DNA from: Nocardia altamirensis NBRC 108246 | Lineage (GTDB): Bacteria; Actinomycetota; Actinomycetes; Mycobacteriales; Mycobacteriaceae | Direction of reading: 5' to 3' | Assembly: GCF_001612685.1 (NCBI RefSeq) | Contig: NZ_BDAY01000018.1 | Coordinates: 29,776 to 93,775 of the forward strand | Length of the DNA: 64,000 nucleotides | Shown: positions 43,276-51,840 of the stretch, in pieces | Numbering within the stretch: the first letter of the stretch is position 1 | Layout of the letters: the number at the start of each line of letters is the position of its first letter | Translations under genes and position numbers: made by a program | Notes under the pieces: generated by a model | Database searches by the model: none | Seen by the model: only the letters and a program-made list of their open reading frames with translations | What the model was told of the DNA's origin: nothing

Positions 43276-44391
43276 CTAGGCAACCGCGAAGCGGAGCGCC
43301 TCGGCCACGACCAGCCAACCCTCCGGGGTCCAGCTCGCTCGATCGCCGGTGCGGAACAGCCGGGCGGCAGGCTCGAACGGGTCGTCCACGAATCGGTGTG
43401 CGGCATCCGAGTTCTCCACGTCGAGGGCTGCGCCGCCGATGTAGATGTCACCGACCACATTGGGCGGCACCGGCATCAGTGCTTCGTCGAGAACCAGCGC
43501 CCTGGCTCCGGGGATCGGGCGGGTGCGCCCGGTGTCGTCGAGCGGGCCGCGGGCCACTGCGCCCGCGTACACGGGCGCGGTGTAGCAGATGGTGGTCACC
43601 GAGCCTGCCGAAACGGCCTGGAGTCGCGCGGAAAGTCCTGGGGTCGTGGCGGTTCCGGTCACATCCCAGCGCCGCACGGTCGGCAGCATGCCCGCGTCGG
43701 CCGCGATCCGAGCAACCGTGGCCGGTGTGGCAACGACGTGGGTGACCCGGTAGGCCTCGATGAGCTCGACCAGCGCGGTCGGATCCGCCAGCTGCGCCGG
43801 GGTGGCGACGATCAACGTCGCGCCGTCGGCGAGGGCGGCAAGCAGCTCGACCGTGGTATCGGTGGCGTTCCATGCAGCGGCAAGCAGGCGCACATCGGCC
43901 GCGCGGAGCGCGGGATCGATTGGCCTGCAGCGCTGTTCGGCCGCCACCGCGCGGCGATCGGCGATGGCCGCGGCCAGTGCGAAGCCTGCCGTGGCAGGCC
44001 TGGTTCCGCTTGTCGGATGCCCGACCCCGACCACCGCATGGACGGCATTGACCACCGCCTGCCCAGCGCCGACGACAGCGTGCCCAGCGGCGATCACGGC
44101 GTGCATCGCGCTCCCTGCGACATCCCGGTTGCCGAGCAACGGCGTCGAGCGGATCAGCTGATCGACCAGCGCACCGTGCGTTGTCGCGTGCGGTGCCACC
44201 CGGTCGAGCTGCCCGAAAAGTTCACCGTAAGTGCGGGTCTCGGCGCCGTACCGAATCGCGGTGCGCATGCCGGGAATGCTGCGGCCGCGCCGGATCAGTT
44301 CGGCGATGCCCGGCACCTCCGACAGTTCCACCCCGGTCGACCATTCGCCGAGTACTCGCCGCCGATCTTCGGCGGTCAACGCAAGTAACAC
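43276..44391 (-). CDS. degenerate adenylation-domain-like protein
   Basis: A 371-residue protein from the GTG at 44391 (GGGGGAG just upstream). The ends of an NRPS adenylation domain are visible: the C-A linker L-T-A-E-D-R-R-R-V-L, T-A-I-R-Y-G-A-E-T-R-T-Y-G-E-L, then V-V-G-D-I-Y-I-G-G-A-A-L and R-L-F-R-T-G-D-R-A-S-W. The ATP-binding S-G-S-T-G-x-P-K-G loop, Y-G-P-T-E and the final catalytic lysine region are missing. Residues 97-124 are four copies of a seven-residue unit (H-A-V-V-G-A-G type) in place of core sequence. It cannot be a normal adenylating enzyme. It is co-transcribed with the formyltransferase (12-base gap), and the frame is open, so it may have a structural or partner role, or be a decaying relic. 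Confidence 0.65.
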   Translation of the reverse strand: MLLALTAEDRRRVLGEWSTGVELSEVPGIAELIRRGRSIPGMRTAIRYGAETRTYGELFGQLDRVAPHATTHGALVDQLIRSTPLLGNRDVAGSAMHAVIAAGHAVVGAGQAVVNAVHAVVGVGHPTSGTRPATAGFALAAAIADRRAVAAEQRCRPIDPALRAADVRLLAAAWNATDTTVELLAALADGATLIVATPAQLADPTALVELIEAYRVTHVVATPATVARIAADAGMLPTVRRWDVTGTATTPGLSARLQAVSAGSVTTICYTAPVYAGAVARGPLDDTGRTRPIPGARALVLDEALMPVPPNVVGDIYIGGAALDVENSDAAHRFVDDPFEPAARLFRTGDRASWTPEGWLVVAEALRFAVA

Positions 44392-44403
44392 CGCTCCCCC
44401 TGC

Positions 44404-45345
44404 TTACTCCGGCACGTCGGTGAGATATCCACCGCGCGTGAAGAACTCGGCACCCGAGTGCTCCGTCCCGTCCGCGGTGCGCACCCGGGTGATCACCAGC
44501 CCGTTGTTGTTTCCGCGAATCGGGTCGGGACCGCACACCACGGCGCCGCCGCCCTCCTGCACCACCACCCGGCCCACGGTGCCGCCGTATCTGGCGGTAG
44601 ACACCTCGGCGGCCAGGATCTCGATCCGCTCGCCCCGGTAGTAGCTGAACGCGCGCGGATACGGCGCCGATAACGCGCGCACGAAGCGCTCCAAATCGAC
44701 TGCGCTCCAGGACAGGTCGATGCGACTGTCCCGATCCGAGCGCTTGTGGAAGTAGGTGCGCGCGGTCTTGTCCTGCGGCCGCCAGTTCGCCGTTCCGGCT
44801 TCGAGCGCGCTGAGCGCCTCGTGCAGCGCGCCGGGAATCAGCTCCATGCCCGCCTCGACGAGCTCGGTGCCGGTCGCGGTCGGCCCGATCGGCAGCGAGC
44901 GTTGCACCAGGATGTCGCCGGTGTCCAGCTGCTCGTCCATCCGATGCACGGTAAGGCCGAATTCGGGCGCGCCGCTGATCAACGCCCACAACACAGGTGA
45001 GAAGCCGGTGAATTTCGGCAGCAGCGAATCGTGCAGGTTCAGCGTGCCGAACGGCGGCAGCTGATACAGCTCCGGCGGCATCCAGGTGTACCAGCTGTTG
45101 ACCACGATGACGTCCGGCTCGGCCTGCTTGACCAGGTCGATGGTCGCGGCGTCGGCCCGCTCGGTGAGGTGCACGGGGATGCCGTGCTCCCTGGCCAGTT
45201 CCTCGACCGAGTCGGACCAGATCGCCTTGTAGGACTGCGCGCTCGCCGGATGGGTGACCGCGAGCACCACCTCGTGCTCCGAGTCGATCAGCGCCTGCAG
45301 GGTCTTGCGGCCCCAGGTCTGAAAACCGAACGATACGATGCGCAT
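44404..45345 (-). CDS. formyltransferase (hydroxylysine N-formylation)
   Basis: A 313-residue protein of the Fmt-like formyltransferase family, which uses 10-formyl-tetrahydrofolate. The catalytic pattern is intact: N103-L-H105-D-S-L-L-P and L-D141-T-G-D. A C-terminal OB-like domain follows. In siderophore clusters such enzymes formylate hydroxyornithine or hydroxylysine. Nocobactins, brasilibactins and amamistatins carry an N-formyl-N-hydroxylysine, so this fits the pathway, whereas mycobactins use a long acyl chain there. It starts 41 bases downstream of the nbtG-like stop, with an iron box in between. Confidence 0.9.
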   Translation of the reverse strand: MRIVSFGFQTWGRKTLQALIDSEHEVVLAVTHPASAQSYKAIWSDSVEELAREHGIPVHLTERADAATIDLVKQAEPDVIVVNSWYTWMPPELYQLPPFGTLNLHDSLLPKFTGFSPVLWALISGAPEFGLTVHRMDEQLDTGDILVQRSLPIGPTATGTELVEAGMELIPGALHEALSALEAGTANWRPQDKTARTYFHKRSDRDSRIDLSWSAVDLERFVRALSAPYPRAFSYYRGERIEILAAEVSTARYGGTVGRVVVQEGGGAVVCGPDPIRGNNNGLVITRVRTADGTEHSGAEFFTRGGYLTDVPE

Positions 45346-45371
45346 GAACCGAGCCCCATCCTTGTCGAGAG

Positions 45372-45390
45372 TAAGGCTAGCCTAGCCTAG
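45372..45390 (-). promoter_or_regulatory. iron box between nbtG-like gene and formyltransferase
   Basis: TAAGGCTAGCCTAGCCTAG matches the iron-box consensus at 15 of 19 positions and sits in a longer run of overlapping CTAG-type repeats. It overlaps the last codon and stop of the hydroxylase gene, 27 bases before the formyltransferase ATG. The formyltransferase thus has its own iron-regulated promoter. Confidence 0.7.
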
Positions 45391-46673
45391 CTAACAGCGG
45401 TCGTGGTGGTCGACCTCGCTGCCGCCCGCGCGCTGCTCGGCCCGGAGGCCAGCACCCGATCCGAAAGCTCGCCGAGGCAGCTGAGATTCGGAAATCCGGG
45501 CCCCTGCGCCAGGCCTGCCAGATTCGGCAGATAGAGCTTGGCGTCGAGCCCCGACACCGCGAGATCGTGACCGATCGACGCCTCGAGGCGATCCATGGTG
45601 ATCGGCCCACCGAGCGCGAGCTCGACCCGATCGGCCGCGTCCGCGTCGAACATCTCGAGAAACCACAGCGGTTCGCCACCGGTGGCGTCGACCACCAGGT
45701 CGAAGGCGTGCACCCGATCCGAACGCTGCTCGTTGCGCAGCGTGAGCGCGACCCCCTCGCCTTGCCCGGCGACCCGCACGACTCGGCCCTGCAGGTGATG
45801 CACTCGACTGTCACCGAGCAGGCTCTCCTGCACCCGCACCGAGAAGACGCCGCGGTCGGTCCGCCGGACCACATCACGCCGTTCCTGGAGGCTGAGCGCG
45901 CGCCACTTGGCGGGGTCGCTGTACATCGTGTTCTCGAAGTAGCTCTCGCCACGGGTGTAGATCGTTGCGCCCGGCGAGATCACCGAGACGGTCAGCACAT
46001 CGTGGCGGACCAACTCGTCCATCGCCGAGCCCGCGGTTTCGCCGCCGCCGATCACCGCGGCGCGGGAGGAGACCGGTAATCGCCTGCGGGCGACCAGATC
46101 CCAGAACTTCGCGATGCTCAAGACCTTCGGATGCTCGGCCAGCGCGCGGCCGCTCTGGCCGGGCCCGGTGATCATCAGCCGGTCGGTCGCGATCTCGGTC
46201 GCCGCGCCGTCCGCGTCGACCACCGAGACCAGCCAGCCGTCGGCCGCGCCGGAAATCGTACGCACCGAACCGCGTACGAGTTCGACGCCGGACTTCTTCG
46301 CGACCCACTGCAGATATTTGGCCCATACGTAATGCTGCGGATGCGGACGGCCACGGTCCACCCACTCGGCGTAGGTGCCCCGCTCAACCAGGAACGACGT
46401 CCAGCTGAACGCCATCATCGCGCGGTCGATCGCGTGACTGTTCCCGCGCGACCAGGTCGAGTGGTACGGGAAGCCGACATCCTTCTCCGGGCTGGTGCCG
46501 AGCCGATGCCTACCGTCGGTCCAGCCACCGCTCGGCAGCCAATTGCCACCCACCGCATGGGGTTCCACCACGGTCACCCGCGGCGCGGTCAAACCCAGTT
46601 CGCGCAGCACGTGCGCCTTCGCCGCGACGGCCATGGCCTTCGGACCTGCACCGACCACCAGGAGTCTGTCCAC
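45387..46673 (-). CDS. nbtG: L-lysine N6-hydroxylase
   Basis: A 428-residue flavin- and NADPH-dependent monooxygenase of the MbtG/NbtG type that hydroxylates the side-chain amine of lysine. The FAD-binding G-A-G-P-K-A-M-A-V-A is at residues 8-17, with V-G-G-N-W-L following near residue 42. The NADP-binding G-G-G-E-T-A-G-S-A lies mid-protein, and A-T-G-G-E-P-L-W near the end matches the N-hydroxylase family. The product would supply hydroxamate groups for the siderophore. An iron box lies upstream and is shared with the divergent SIP gene. Confidence 0.9.
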   Translation of the reverse strand: MDRLLVVGAGPKAMAVAAKAHVLRELGLTAPRVTVVEPHAVGGNWLPSGGWTDGRHRLGTSPEKDVGFPYHSTWSRGNSHAIDRAMMAFSWTSFLVERGTYAEWVDRGRPHPQHYVWAKYLQWVAKKSGVELVRGSVRTISGAADGWLVSVVDADGAATEIATDRLMITGPGQSGRALAEHPKVLSIAKFWDLVARRRLPVSSRAAVIGGGETAGSAMDELVRHDVLTVSVISPGATIYTRGESYFENTMYSDPAKWRALSLQERRDVVRRTDRGVFSVRVQESLLGDSRVHHLQGRVVRVAGQGEGVALTLRNEQRSDRVHAFDLVVDATGGEPLWFLEMFDADAADRVELALGGPITMDRLEASIGHDLAVSGLDAKLYLPNLAGLAQGPGFPNLSCLGELSDRVLASGPSSARAAARSTTTTAVS

Positions 46674-46749
46674 CGGTTTCTCCTATCCAACTTCCGAGCC
46701 AGCGCACAGCCACCCCCCGTCGAATCGACGCCACCGCAAGACTTCCAAA

Positions 46750-46768
46750 TATACTTAGGCTAACCTAA
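46750..46768. promoter_or_regulatory. iron box between nbtG-like and SIP genes
   Basis: The 19 bases match the iron-box consensus at 15 positions, with TTAGGCTAACCTAA inside and a perfect right half. It lies between two divergent genes, 77 bases from the hydroxylase ATG and four bases from the SIP ATG, so one IdeR-type site could control both. Confidence 0.75.
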
Positions 46769-46772
46769 TGGC

Positions 46773-47480
46773 ATGGGCAAAGGAACGAACGGCGTCATCA
46801 TGAAGATGTGGCGCGCCGACGACTACCGACTGCGCGTGACCTCGACCGAGAACGTCACCGAGAAGTACCTGCGTATCGGGTTCGCCGCGGGCGGATTGCT
46901 CGCCGACCACCCGGCCCACCCCACCCAGTTCGTCCGGCTCTGGATTCCCGACGCCGCCACCGACAAGCTGCACCACCGCCCGTACACGCTGGTCGATCAG
47001 GATCCCGAGAACGACCACTTCTTCATCGAATTCGCGCTGCACGGCGGTCCGGCCAGTGCATGGGCACAGCGCGCCGCCGTTGGCGACGAGCTCGAGGTCT
47101 CCGTCCTCGGCTCGGATTTCCAACTGCCCGAGACCGATCCGGCCGAGTATGTGATCTTCGGCGACACCGCCTCGCTGCCCGCGATCAACTCGCTGCTCGA
47201 TGCCATCGGCGACACCCCGGCCCGGGTCTGGCTGGAATGGCAGCACGAATCCGACACCTCGCTGCCGGTGCGCAACAAGCCGCACCACCAGGTGACCTGG
47301 CTGCAGCGCATCGACAACGGCAGGCTACTGCGCGAGCAGGCGCACGAGATCGAGTGCGCGCAGGACAATTTCGCGTGGGCGTGCTGCGACGGCAACACCA
47401 CTCGATCCATCGCCAAGACGCTCAAGACGACACACAAACTACCCAAATCCTCGATGAAGTACCTGCCCTACTGGAAGTAG
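46773..47480 (+). CDS. siderophore-interacting protein (ferric-siderophore reductase)
   Basis: A 235-residue SIP/ViuB-type flavoprotein that would reduce ferric siderophore in the cytosol and release iron. The FAD-binding motif H-H-R-P-Y-T-L-V-D is near residue 70. The G-D-T-A-S-L-P-A-I segment and the C-terminal C-C-D-G-N are also typical. The start at 46773 (M-G-K-G-T-N-G-V) agrees with the usual N terminus of these proteins. It leaves almost no leader after the iron box, so the mRNA may be leaderless. In mycobacteria this function is a domain fused to IrtA; here it is a separate gene. Confidence 0.88.
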   Translation: MGKGTNGVIMKMWRADDYRLRVTSTENVTEKYLRIGFAAGGLLADHPAHPTQFVRLWIPDAATDKLHHRPYTLVDQDPENDHFFIEFALHGGPASAWAQRAAVGDELEVSVLGSDFQLPETDPAEYVIFGDTASLPAINSLLDAIGDTPARVWLEWQHESDTSLPVRNKPHHQVTWLQRIDNGRLLREQAHEIECAQDNFAWACCDGNTTRSIAKTLKTTHKLPKSSMKYLPYWK

Positions 47481-47487
47481 TTCGACA

Positions 47488-47512
47488 GTGCCTCGCCCAC
47501 CGAGCGAGGCAC
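47488..47512. terminator. bidirectional terminator
   Basis: GTGCCTCGC (47488-47496) pairs with its exact complement (47504-47512) around a seven-base loop. It lies between the convergent SIP gene and the T-Cy-A-T NRPS gene. Confidence 0.75.
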
Positions 47513-47526
47513 CCCCGGCCTTCCTC

Positions 47527-50500
47527 CTAGGTCTGTGCCAGCACCTCGTCGTCGCTCATCGCGGCCACCTCGAGGTACATCTTGGCCACCTGCGGCAACC
47601 GAGAATCCTTGGCCTCCAGGCGTTGCGCGAGTCCCGCGATGGTCCGTGCCGCGAAAATATCGGCGACCAATGCGTGGTCCGCGTCGAGCCACTCACGCAC
47701 CCTGGCAATGACCGTGGTTGCGAGCACCGAATCACCGCCACGCTCGAAGAAGTCGTCGTGCACACCGATGGTGCCGCCACCGAGTACGCCGCCGACGATA
47801 TCGGCAAGCGCGGCTTCCACATCGGTGCGCGGCCGGCTGTCGGTCAGGTCAGCCGCCGCTGGTGCCAGCAGCGCGATCACGGCCCGCCGGTCCAGCTTTC
47901 CGTTGCCGGTCAACGGCATCTGCTCGAGGAGCTCGATCCGGGTCGGAATCATATAGCCGGGTAGCAACTCCGACACCGTGGCGACGATGTCGGCGGCAAG
48001 ACAGGTCGCACCGGACACTGCCGCAACCAGTTTCGGCGAACTCTCGCCCACCACGGCGGCGACGGCGTGACGCACCCCCGGCGCCGTCCGCAGCGCGGTC
48101 TCGACCTCGCCGAGCTCAACCCGATAGCCACGGATCTGCACCTGATGGTCGGCCCGGCCGAGGAACTCGATGGTGCCGTCCGGCCAGTACCGCGCCATGT
48201 CACCGGTCCGATACCAGCGCAAGCCTTCATGTTCGACGAATCGTTGCGCCGTGCGCTCCGGATCGTTGCGGTAGCCGGCGGCCACGTTTGCTCCGCCCAC
48301 CCAGAATTCACCAGGCACCCAGTCCGGGCAATCCCGGCCTGCGGCGGAGACGACCCGGCAGCGCACATTGCGCAGCGGCACACCGAAAGGCACCGTCGCC
48401 CAGTCTGCCGGCGGGTCGGCAACCTCGCAGATGGTGTTGTGAATGGCCGTCTCGGTTGCACCGCCCAGACCCGAAAACCGGCAACCCGGCACCTGACGGG
48501 CCAGCCTGCGAGCCAGATCGGCACCGACCCAGTCACCGCCGAGGGTCACCGCACGCAGCGAGTCACCCAGTTCGTCGCCGCCGATCTCCAACACCATGTC
48601 GAGCATGGCCGGCACACAGTTGAGGATCGAAACCCGTTGTTGCCGAAGCAGTTCCACCCAGGACGTCGCCTCGGCCCGCTGAGCCGCGTCGAGCGCGACC
48701 ACCGATCCGCCCACCGAGAACATCCCGAACATGTCGTAGACCGAGGCGTCGAACTCCAGAGCGGACAGGCCGAGCACCCGATCAGCGGGACCGACCTCGA
48801 ACCAGTCGTTCACCGCGTCGATGGTGTTCATCGCGGCACGGTGTGGAACGTCGACACCCTTCGGCACGCCGGTCGAGCCGGAGGTGAACAGCACATAGGC
48901 AATGGCGCCGGTGTCCGGGATCACCGCCTCGGACAAGGGATTCGGATAGTCGCGCGCGGCATCGATCGGCACACACCGCACCTGCGGACCCATGTCGGCG
49001 CCAGCGACGGTGAGCGCGGCGACCACATCACCGGTCTGCAAGATCTCCGCCCGGCGCGCAGCCGGCTGATCGAATCCGATGGGCACATAAGCGGCACCGG
49101 CGGCGAGCACACCGAGGACCGCGACGATCTGGTCCGGCCCCTTGGGCAGCTGCACCGCCACCGTGGCGCCGGGTTCGACCCCGTTGTCGCGCAACGCACC
49201 CGCGACCGCGAGCGCCTGTGCGGCGAGTTTCCGGTAGGTCAAGCCACCACCGACGCCATCGCGGGTCCACAGCACAGCAGGCACGTCGGGCGTTGTCCGC
49301 GCATACTCGAACAGACCCTCGTGCAGACAGCGCCCGCTGACAGGTCCGTCGGTGGCGTTCACGGTCGCCCGGACTGCGGCCTGCGCCACCGGAAGTCGCA
49401 CCGGCGCTTCGGCTTCCCAGCCTGCCGCACCCTCGCCGAGCCGGGCGATCGCCTCGGTGTAGCTGGCGAACATGGCGTCGATCACGCCAGAGGGGAAGGC
49501 GGCTTCGCGGACGTCCCAGTTGAGCAGCAGCCCGCCGCGGACCTCGGTGACCTGTGCGTCGAGCAGCACCTGCGGACCCTGCGAAATGATCCACACCGGC
49601 TCACCGAAGGTGTCGGTGACCGACTCGGCGAACAGCTCGCCCAGATTGAGCGCACTCGTATACACGATAGGCGCGAGCACCGGTTCGCCGCGATGCCTGC
49701 CGAGATCGCGCAGCACTTCCAGCCCGGAATATGCTGCGTGCGCGCCCTTGTCGTGCATGCTGCGCTGCAACGCCATCGCCCGTTCTGCGACCGTCACGTT
49801 CTCGGTGACGTCCACGTCGAGCATGATCGATGAGGTGAAATCGCCGACGACCCGGTCGATGCCCGGATGTACCGGTTCGCGATGGAACAGTGGCACATTC
49901 AACAAGAACCGGCTCTGCGCCGACCAGCCGCCGATGGTCTCGGCGAACACCGCGGCCAGTGCCATCGCGGGGGTGATGCCGCGCTCGTGGGCGGCGGCGA
50001 GCAGTCGCTGCTTCGACTCCGGCGCCAGCCAATAGTCGTAACGGACAGTGCGATTCGGCTCGGCTCGCTCGCCGACGGGGGTGGTCGGCAGCTCCGGAGC
50101 GCCCGGCAACTCGGGCAGGCGCTGCTGCCACCACTGCCGGTCGCGCTCGTACGCGGCAGTGTCGACGGCGCGCTCGGTGCGGTACCGGCGATAGCTATAG
50201 GTCTCGGCGGGCAGCGTTGCGCCGCCGTACAACTCGGCGAGATCGCCGACGAGCACCCGGTAGCTCATCGCGTCGCCTGCCAGCATGTCGACGTCGAGAT
50301 GCAGGCGAGTCCGGTCGTCGTCGCGCAGGGTGAGTGTCACATCGAAGACCTGCCCGTCCTCGATCGCCAAGCGCTGGTGAGTTTTCTGATCGCGTAGGTG
50401 CTCCAGCGATTGCTCGACGGCGCCCTCGGTCTGCCCGCGAAGGTCGACCACCGCGAAAACGCTCCGCCCCGGCGCGGTCATCGTCTGCTGAGTGCCGTCC

Positions 50501-51024
50501 GGCAGGAAGCGGGTGCGCAGCATCGGATGCGCCGCGACCAAGTCGGCCACTGCGCGTTCCAGCCGATCCGGATCAATAGGGCCGCCATCGAATTCGACGT
50601 AGAGGTGTGCGGCGACACCGCCGAGTTCCTGCTCGTCGGCGCGGCCGATCCAGTAGGCGTGTTGCATGGTGGCCAGCGGGAACGGCGCGGAATCATCCGG
50701 TGCGGGTGCAGCTTCGGGCTCCATGGCTGGGGCATCGGCCGCGGCGGGGGGCGCACCGGCCAGCAGGATTCTGCGCCAGTCCGAGACCGTCGGCGCCGCG
50801 GCCAGCGCGGCGAAGTTGACGTCGTAGCCGCGCTTGCGCCACGCGCCCGCCAGCTTCATGGTGCGAATGGAATCCAGGCCGAGCTGGATCAGGTCCGCCT
50901 CGTCGGCGATGTCGACCGTAGCGATGCCGAGTTGCGTGGCAACCGCGTCGCGGACCTCGTCGGTGGTCACCGTCACTCCGGCGACCGCATCGACCCCGTT
51001 CCCCCGCTGCCTTGACTCCGTCAC
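47527..51024 (-). CDS. non-ribosomal peptide synthetase, T-Cy-A-T (hydroxyphenyl-oxazoline synthase)
   Basis: A 1165-residue MbtB-like synthase, started at the GTG 51024 with GGAG eight bases upstream. Domains: aryl carrier (S52 in G-L-D-S-I), heterocyclisation domain (F-P-L-A-T-M-Q-H-A-Y-W-I-G-R, and D-V-D-M-L-A-G-D-A-M-S in place of the HHxxxDG motif), adenylation (F-T-S-G-S-T-G-V-P-K-G, G-G-A-T-E-T-A-I-H-N-T, Y-R-T-G-D-M-A-R) and a carrier (R-G-G-D-S-V). It would condense salicylate with serine or threonine and cyclise to an oxazoline. Unlike MbtB it has no thioesterase domain. The aryl-AMP ligase that loads it is not in the window. An iron box lies upstream. Confidence 0.92.
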   Translation of the reverse strand: MTESRQRGNGVDAVAGVTVTTDEVRDAVATQLGIATVDIADEADLIQLGLDSIRTMKLAGAWRKRGYDVNFAALAAAPTVSDWRRILLAGAPPAAADAPAMEPEAAPAPDDSAPFPLATMQHAYWIGRADEQELGGVAAHLYVEFDGGPIDPDRLERAVADLVAAHPMLRTRFLPDGTQQTMTAPGRSVFAVVDLRGQTEGAVEQSLEHLRDQKTHQRLAIEDGQVFDVTLTLRDDDRTRLHLDVDMLAGDAMSYRVLVGDLAELYGGATLPAETYSYRRYRTERAVDTAAYERDRQWWQQRLPELPGAPELPTTPVGERAEPNRTVRYDYWLAPESKQRLLAAAHERGITPAMALAAVFAETIGGWSAQSRFLLNVPLFHREPVHPGIDRVVGDFTSSIMLDVDVTENVTVAERAMALQRSMHDKGAHAAYSGLEVLRDLGRHRGEPVLAPIVYTSALNLGELFAESVTDTFGEPVWIISQGPQVLLDAQVTEVRGGLLLNWDVREAAFPSGVIDAMFASYTEAIARLGEGAAGWEAEAPVRLPVAQAAVRATVNATDGPVSGRCLHEGLFEYARTTPDVPAVLWTRDGVGGGLTYRKLAAQALAVAGALRDNGVEPGATVAVQLPKGPDQIVAVLGVLAAGAAYVPIGFDQPAARRAEILQTGDVVAALTVAGADMGPQVRCVPIDAARDYPNPLSEAVIPDTGAIAYVLFTSGSTGVPKGVDVPHRAAMNTIDAVNDWFEVGPADRVLGLSALEFDASVYDMFGMFSVGGSVVALDAAQRAEATSWVELLRQQRVSILNCVPAMLDMVLEIGGDELGDSLRAVTLGGDWVGADLARRLARQVPGCRFSGLGGATETAIHNTICEVADPPADWATVPFGVPLRNVRCRVVSAAGRDCPDWVPGEFWVGGANVAAGYRNDPERTAQRFVEHEGLRWYRTGDMARYWPDGTIEFLGRADHQVQIRGYRVELGEVETALRTAPGVRHAVAAVVGESSPKLVAAVSGATCLAADIVATVSELLPGYMIPTRIELLEQMPLTGNGKLDRRAVIALLAPAAADLTDSRPRTDVEAALADIVGGVLGGGTIGVHDDFFERGGDSVLATTVIARVREWLDADHALVADIFAARTIAGLAQRLEAKDSRLPQVAKMYLEVAAMSDDEVLAQT

Positions 51025-51081
51025 TGCTGTCACTCCTCGATCCCGCGGCAAGCCCGCACCCGATCAGGGTAGCCCAACAAA

Positions 51082-51100
51082 ATAGGGTTGCCTAACCTAT
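51082..51100 (-). promoter_or_regulatory. iron box upstream of the T-Cy-A-T NRPS
   Basis: ATAGGGTTGCCTAACCTAT matches the consensus at 15 of 19 positions, with CCTAACCTA intact. It is 58 bases upstream of the NRPS GTG. Confidence 0.75.
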
Positions 51101-51155
51101 GTACCGACTGCGGTGCCAAGGATCACGGCCATATTTCAGCAAACCCGTGGTCTAG

Positions 51156-51174
51156 TTTGCATAGCCTTACCTTA
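51156..51174 (+). promoter_or_regulatory. iron box upstream of the secreted protein
   Basis: TTTGCATAGCCTTACCTTA matches the consensus at 14 of 19 positions, with AGCCTTACCT kept. It is 66 bases upstream of the secreted-protein ATG at 51240 and faces the box of the divergent NRPS gene. Confidence 0.6.
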
Positions 51175-51239
51175 CAGTGGGAGGGCGCGTTCGACCCGAC
51201 CATGTGTGCGCGCTCTACACGAATGATTGGAATGAACAG

Positions 51240-51710
51240 ATGAACGGAACCAGCCGCAAGACCCTCGGTGCCATCGCGGTGGCCGCCGCGGTCCTGACCG
51301 GCACGCTCGGCACCGTTGCCACCAGCACGGTCGCCCAGGCCGCCCCGCTCGTCGCTCCGCTACACGCCAAGGCGCCGGGCACCGGCGAACTGCGTGCCAA
51401 AGTGGCCATCCTCTTCAACGTGAACGCCCCGCGCGCAACAAGGGCCGCCGAGCTCGAGAACGGCGAGGCAGGCCTCGGCGCGTTCGACCGCGCCGCCGCC
51501 CTGATCGCGATCGCGCCCGCGAGCTGGCGCTGGGACGTCGTCGGCCCGGTAACGGTCGACGGCGACCTGGTCAACGCCAGGCTGCTGACCTCGACCGATG
51601 GCTACGAGCCCTGGTACTTCGAGCTGTCGTGGCGCCAGGTCGGCGGCACCTGGAAGCTGACCAAGGAGTCGGTCTGCACCATCGGCAATTTCGTCGGAAC
51701 GGGCTGCTGA
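51240..51710 (+). CDS. small secreted protein, possibly MTB12-like
   Basis: A 156-residue protein from the ATG at 51240 (M-N-G-T-S-R-K-T-L). A classical signal peptide with a hydrophobic core (A-I-A-V-A-A-A-V-L-T-G) ends at about A-Q-A-A-P near residue 36. The mature part has L-E-N-G-E-A-G-L, then W-R-W-D-V-V-G-P-V-T-V-D-G-D-L, G-Y-E-P-W-Y-F-E-L-S-W and W-K-L-T-K-E-S-V-C, with two cysteines. The strand pattern resembles the C-terminal domain of mycobacterial low-molecular-weight antigen MTB12, a weak match. The iron box in front suggests it is made during iron starvation, perhaps as a helper outside the cell. The role is unknown. Confidence 0.65.
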   Translation: MNGTSRKTLGAIAVAAAVLTGTLGTVATSTVAQAAPLVAPLHAKAPGTGELRAKVAILFNVNAPRATRAAELENGEAGLGAFDRAAALIAIAPASWRWDVVGPVTVDGDLVNARLLTSTDGYEPWYFELSWRQVGGTWKLTKESVCTIGNFVGTGC

Positions 51711-51733
51711 CACCGATTCGCCAGCGCACCAAC

Positions 51734-51764
51734 CGAAGTGCCCCGCATGATGCGGGGCACTTCG
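51734..51764 (+). terminator. terminator after the secreted-protein gene
   Basis: CGAAGTGCCCCGC (51734-51746) pairs exactly with 51752-51764 around a five-base loop, followed by TCGTTT. It begins 24 bases after the stop codon. Confidence 0.85.
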
Positions 51765-51793
51765 TCGTTTGCGGGCGAGGACCGACGACGAAC

Positions 51794-51822
51794 GCCGCCC
51801 GCTACCTGAGGTAACGGGCGGC
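51794..51822 (-). terminator. terminator after the irtB-like gene
   Basis: A 13-bp stem with one mismatch (51794-51806 with 51810-51822) and a three-base loop, 19 bases after the stop of the minus-strand ABC transporter gene. Confidence 0.7.
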
Positions 51823-51840
51823 ATTCTCGTTCGAGGATTG

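Noticed and set aside
43276..44391. Missing salicylate-AMP ligase (MbtA-like)
   Set aside because: The protein lacks the ATP-binding loop, Y-G-P-T-E and the catalytic lysine, and its ends resemble an amino-acid adenylation domain with its NRPS linker.
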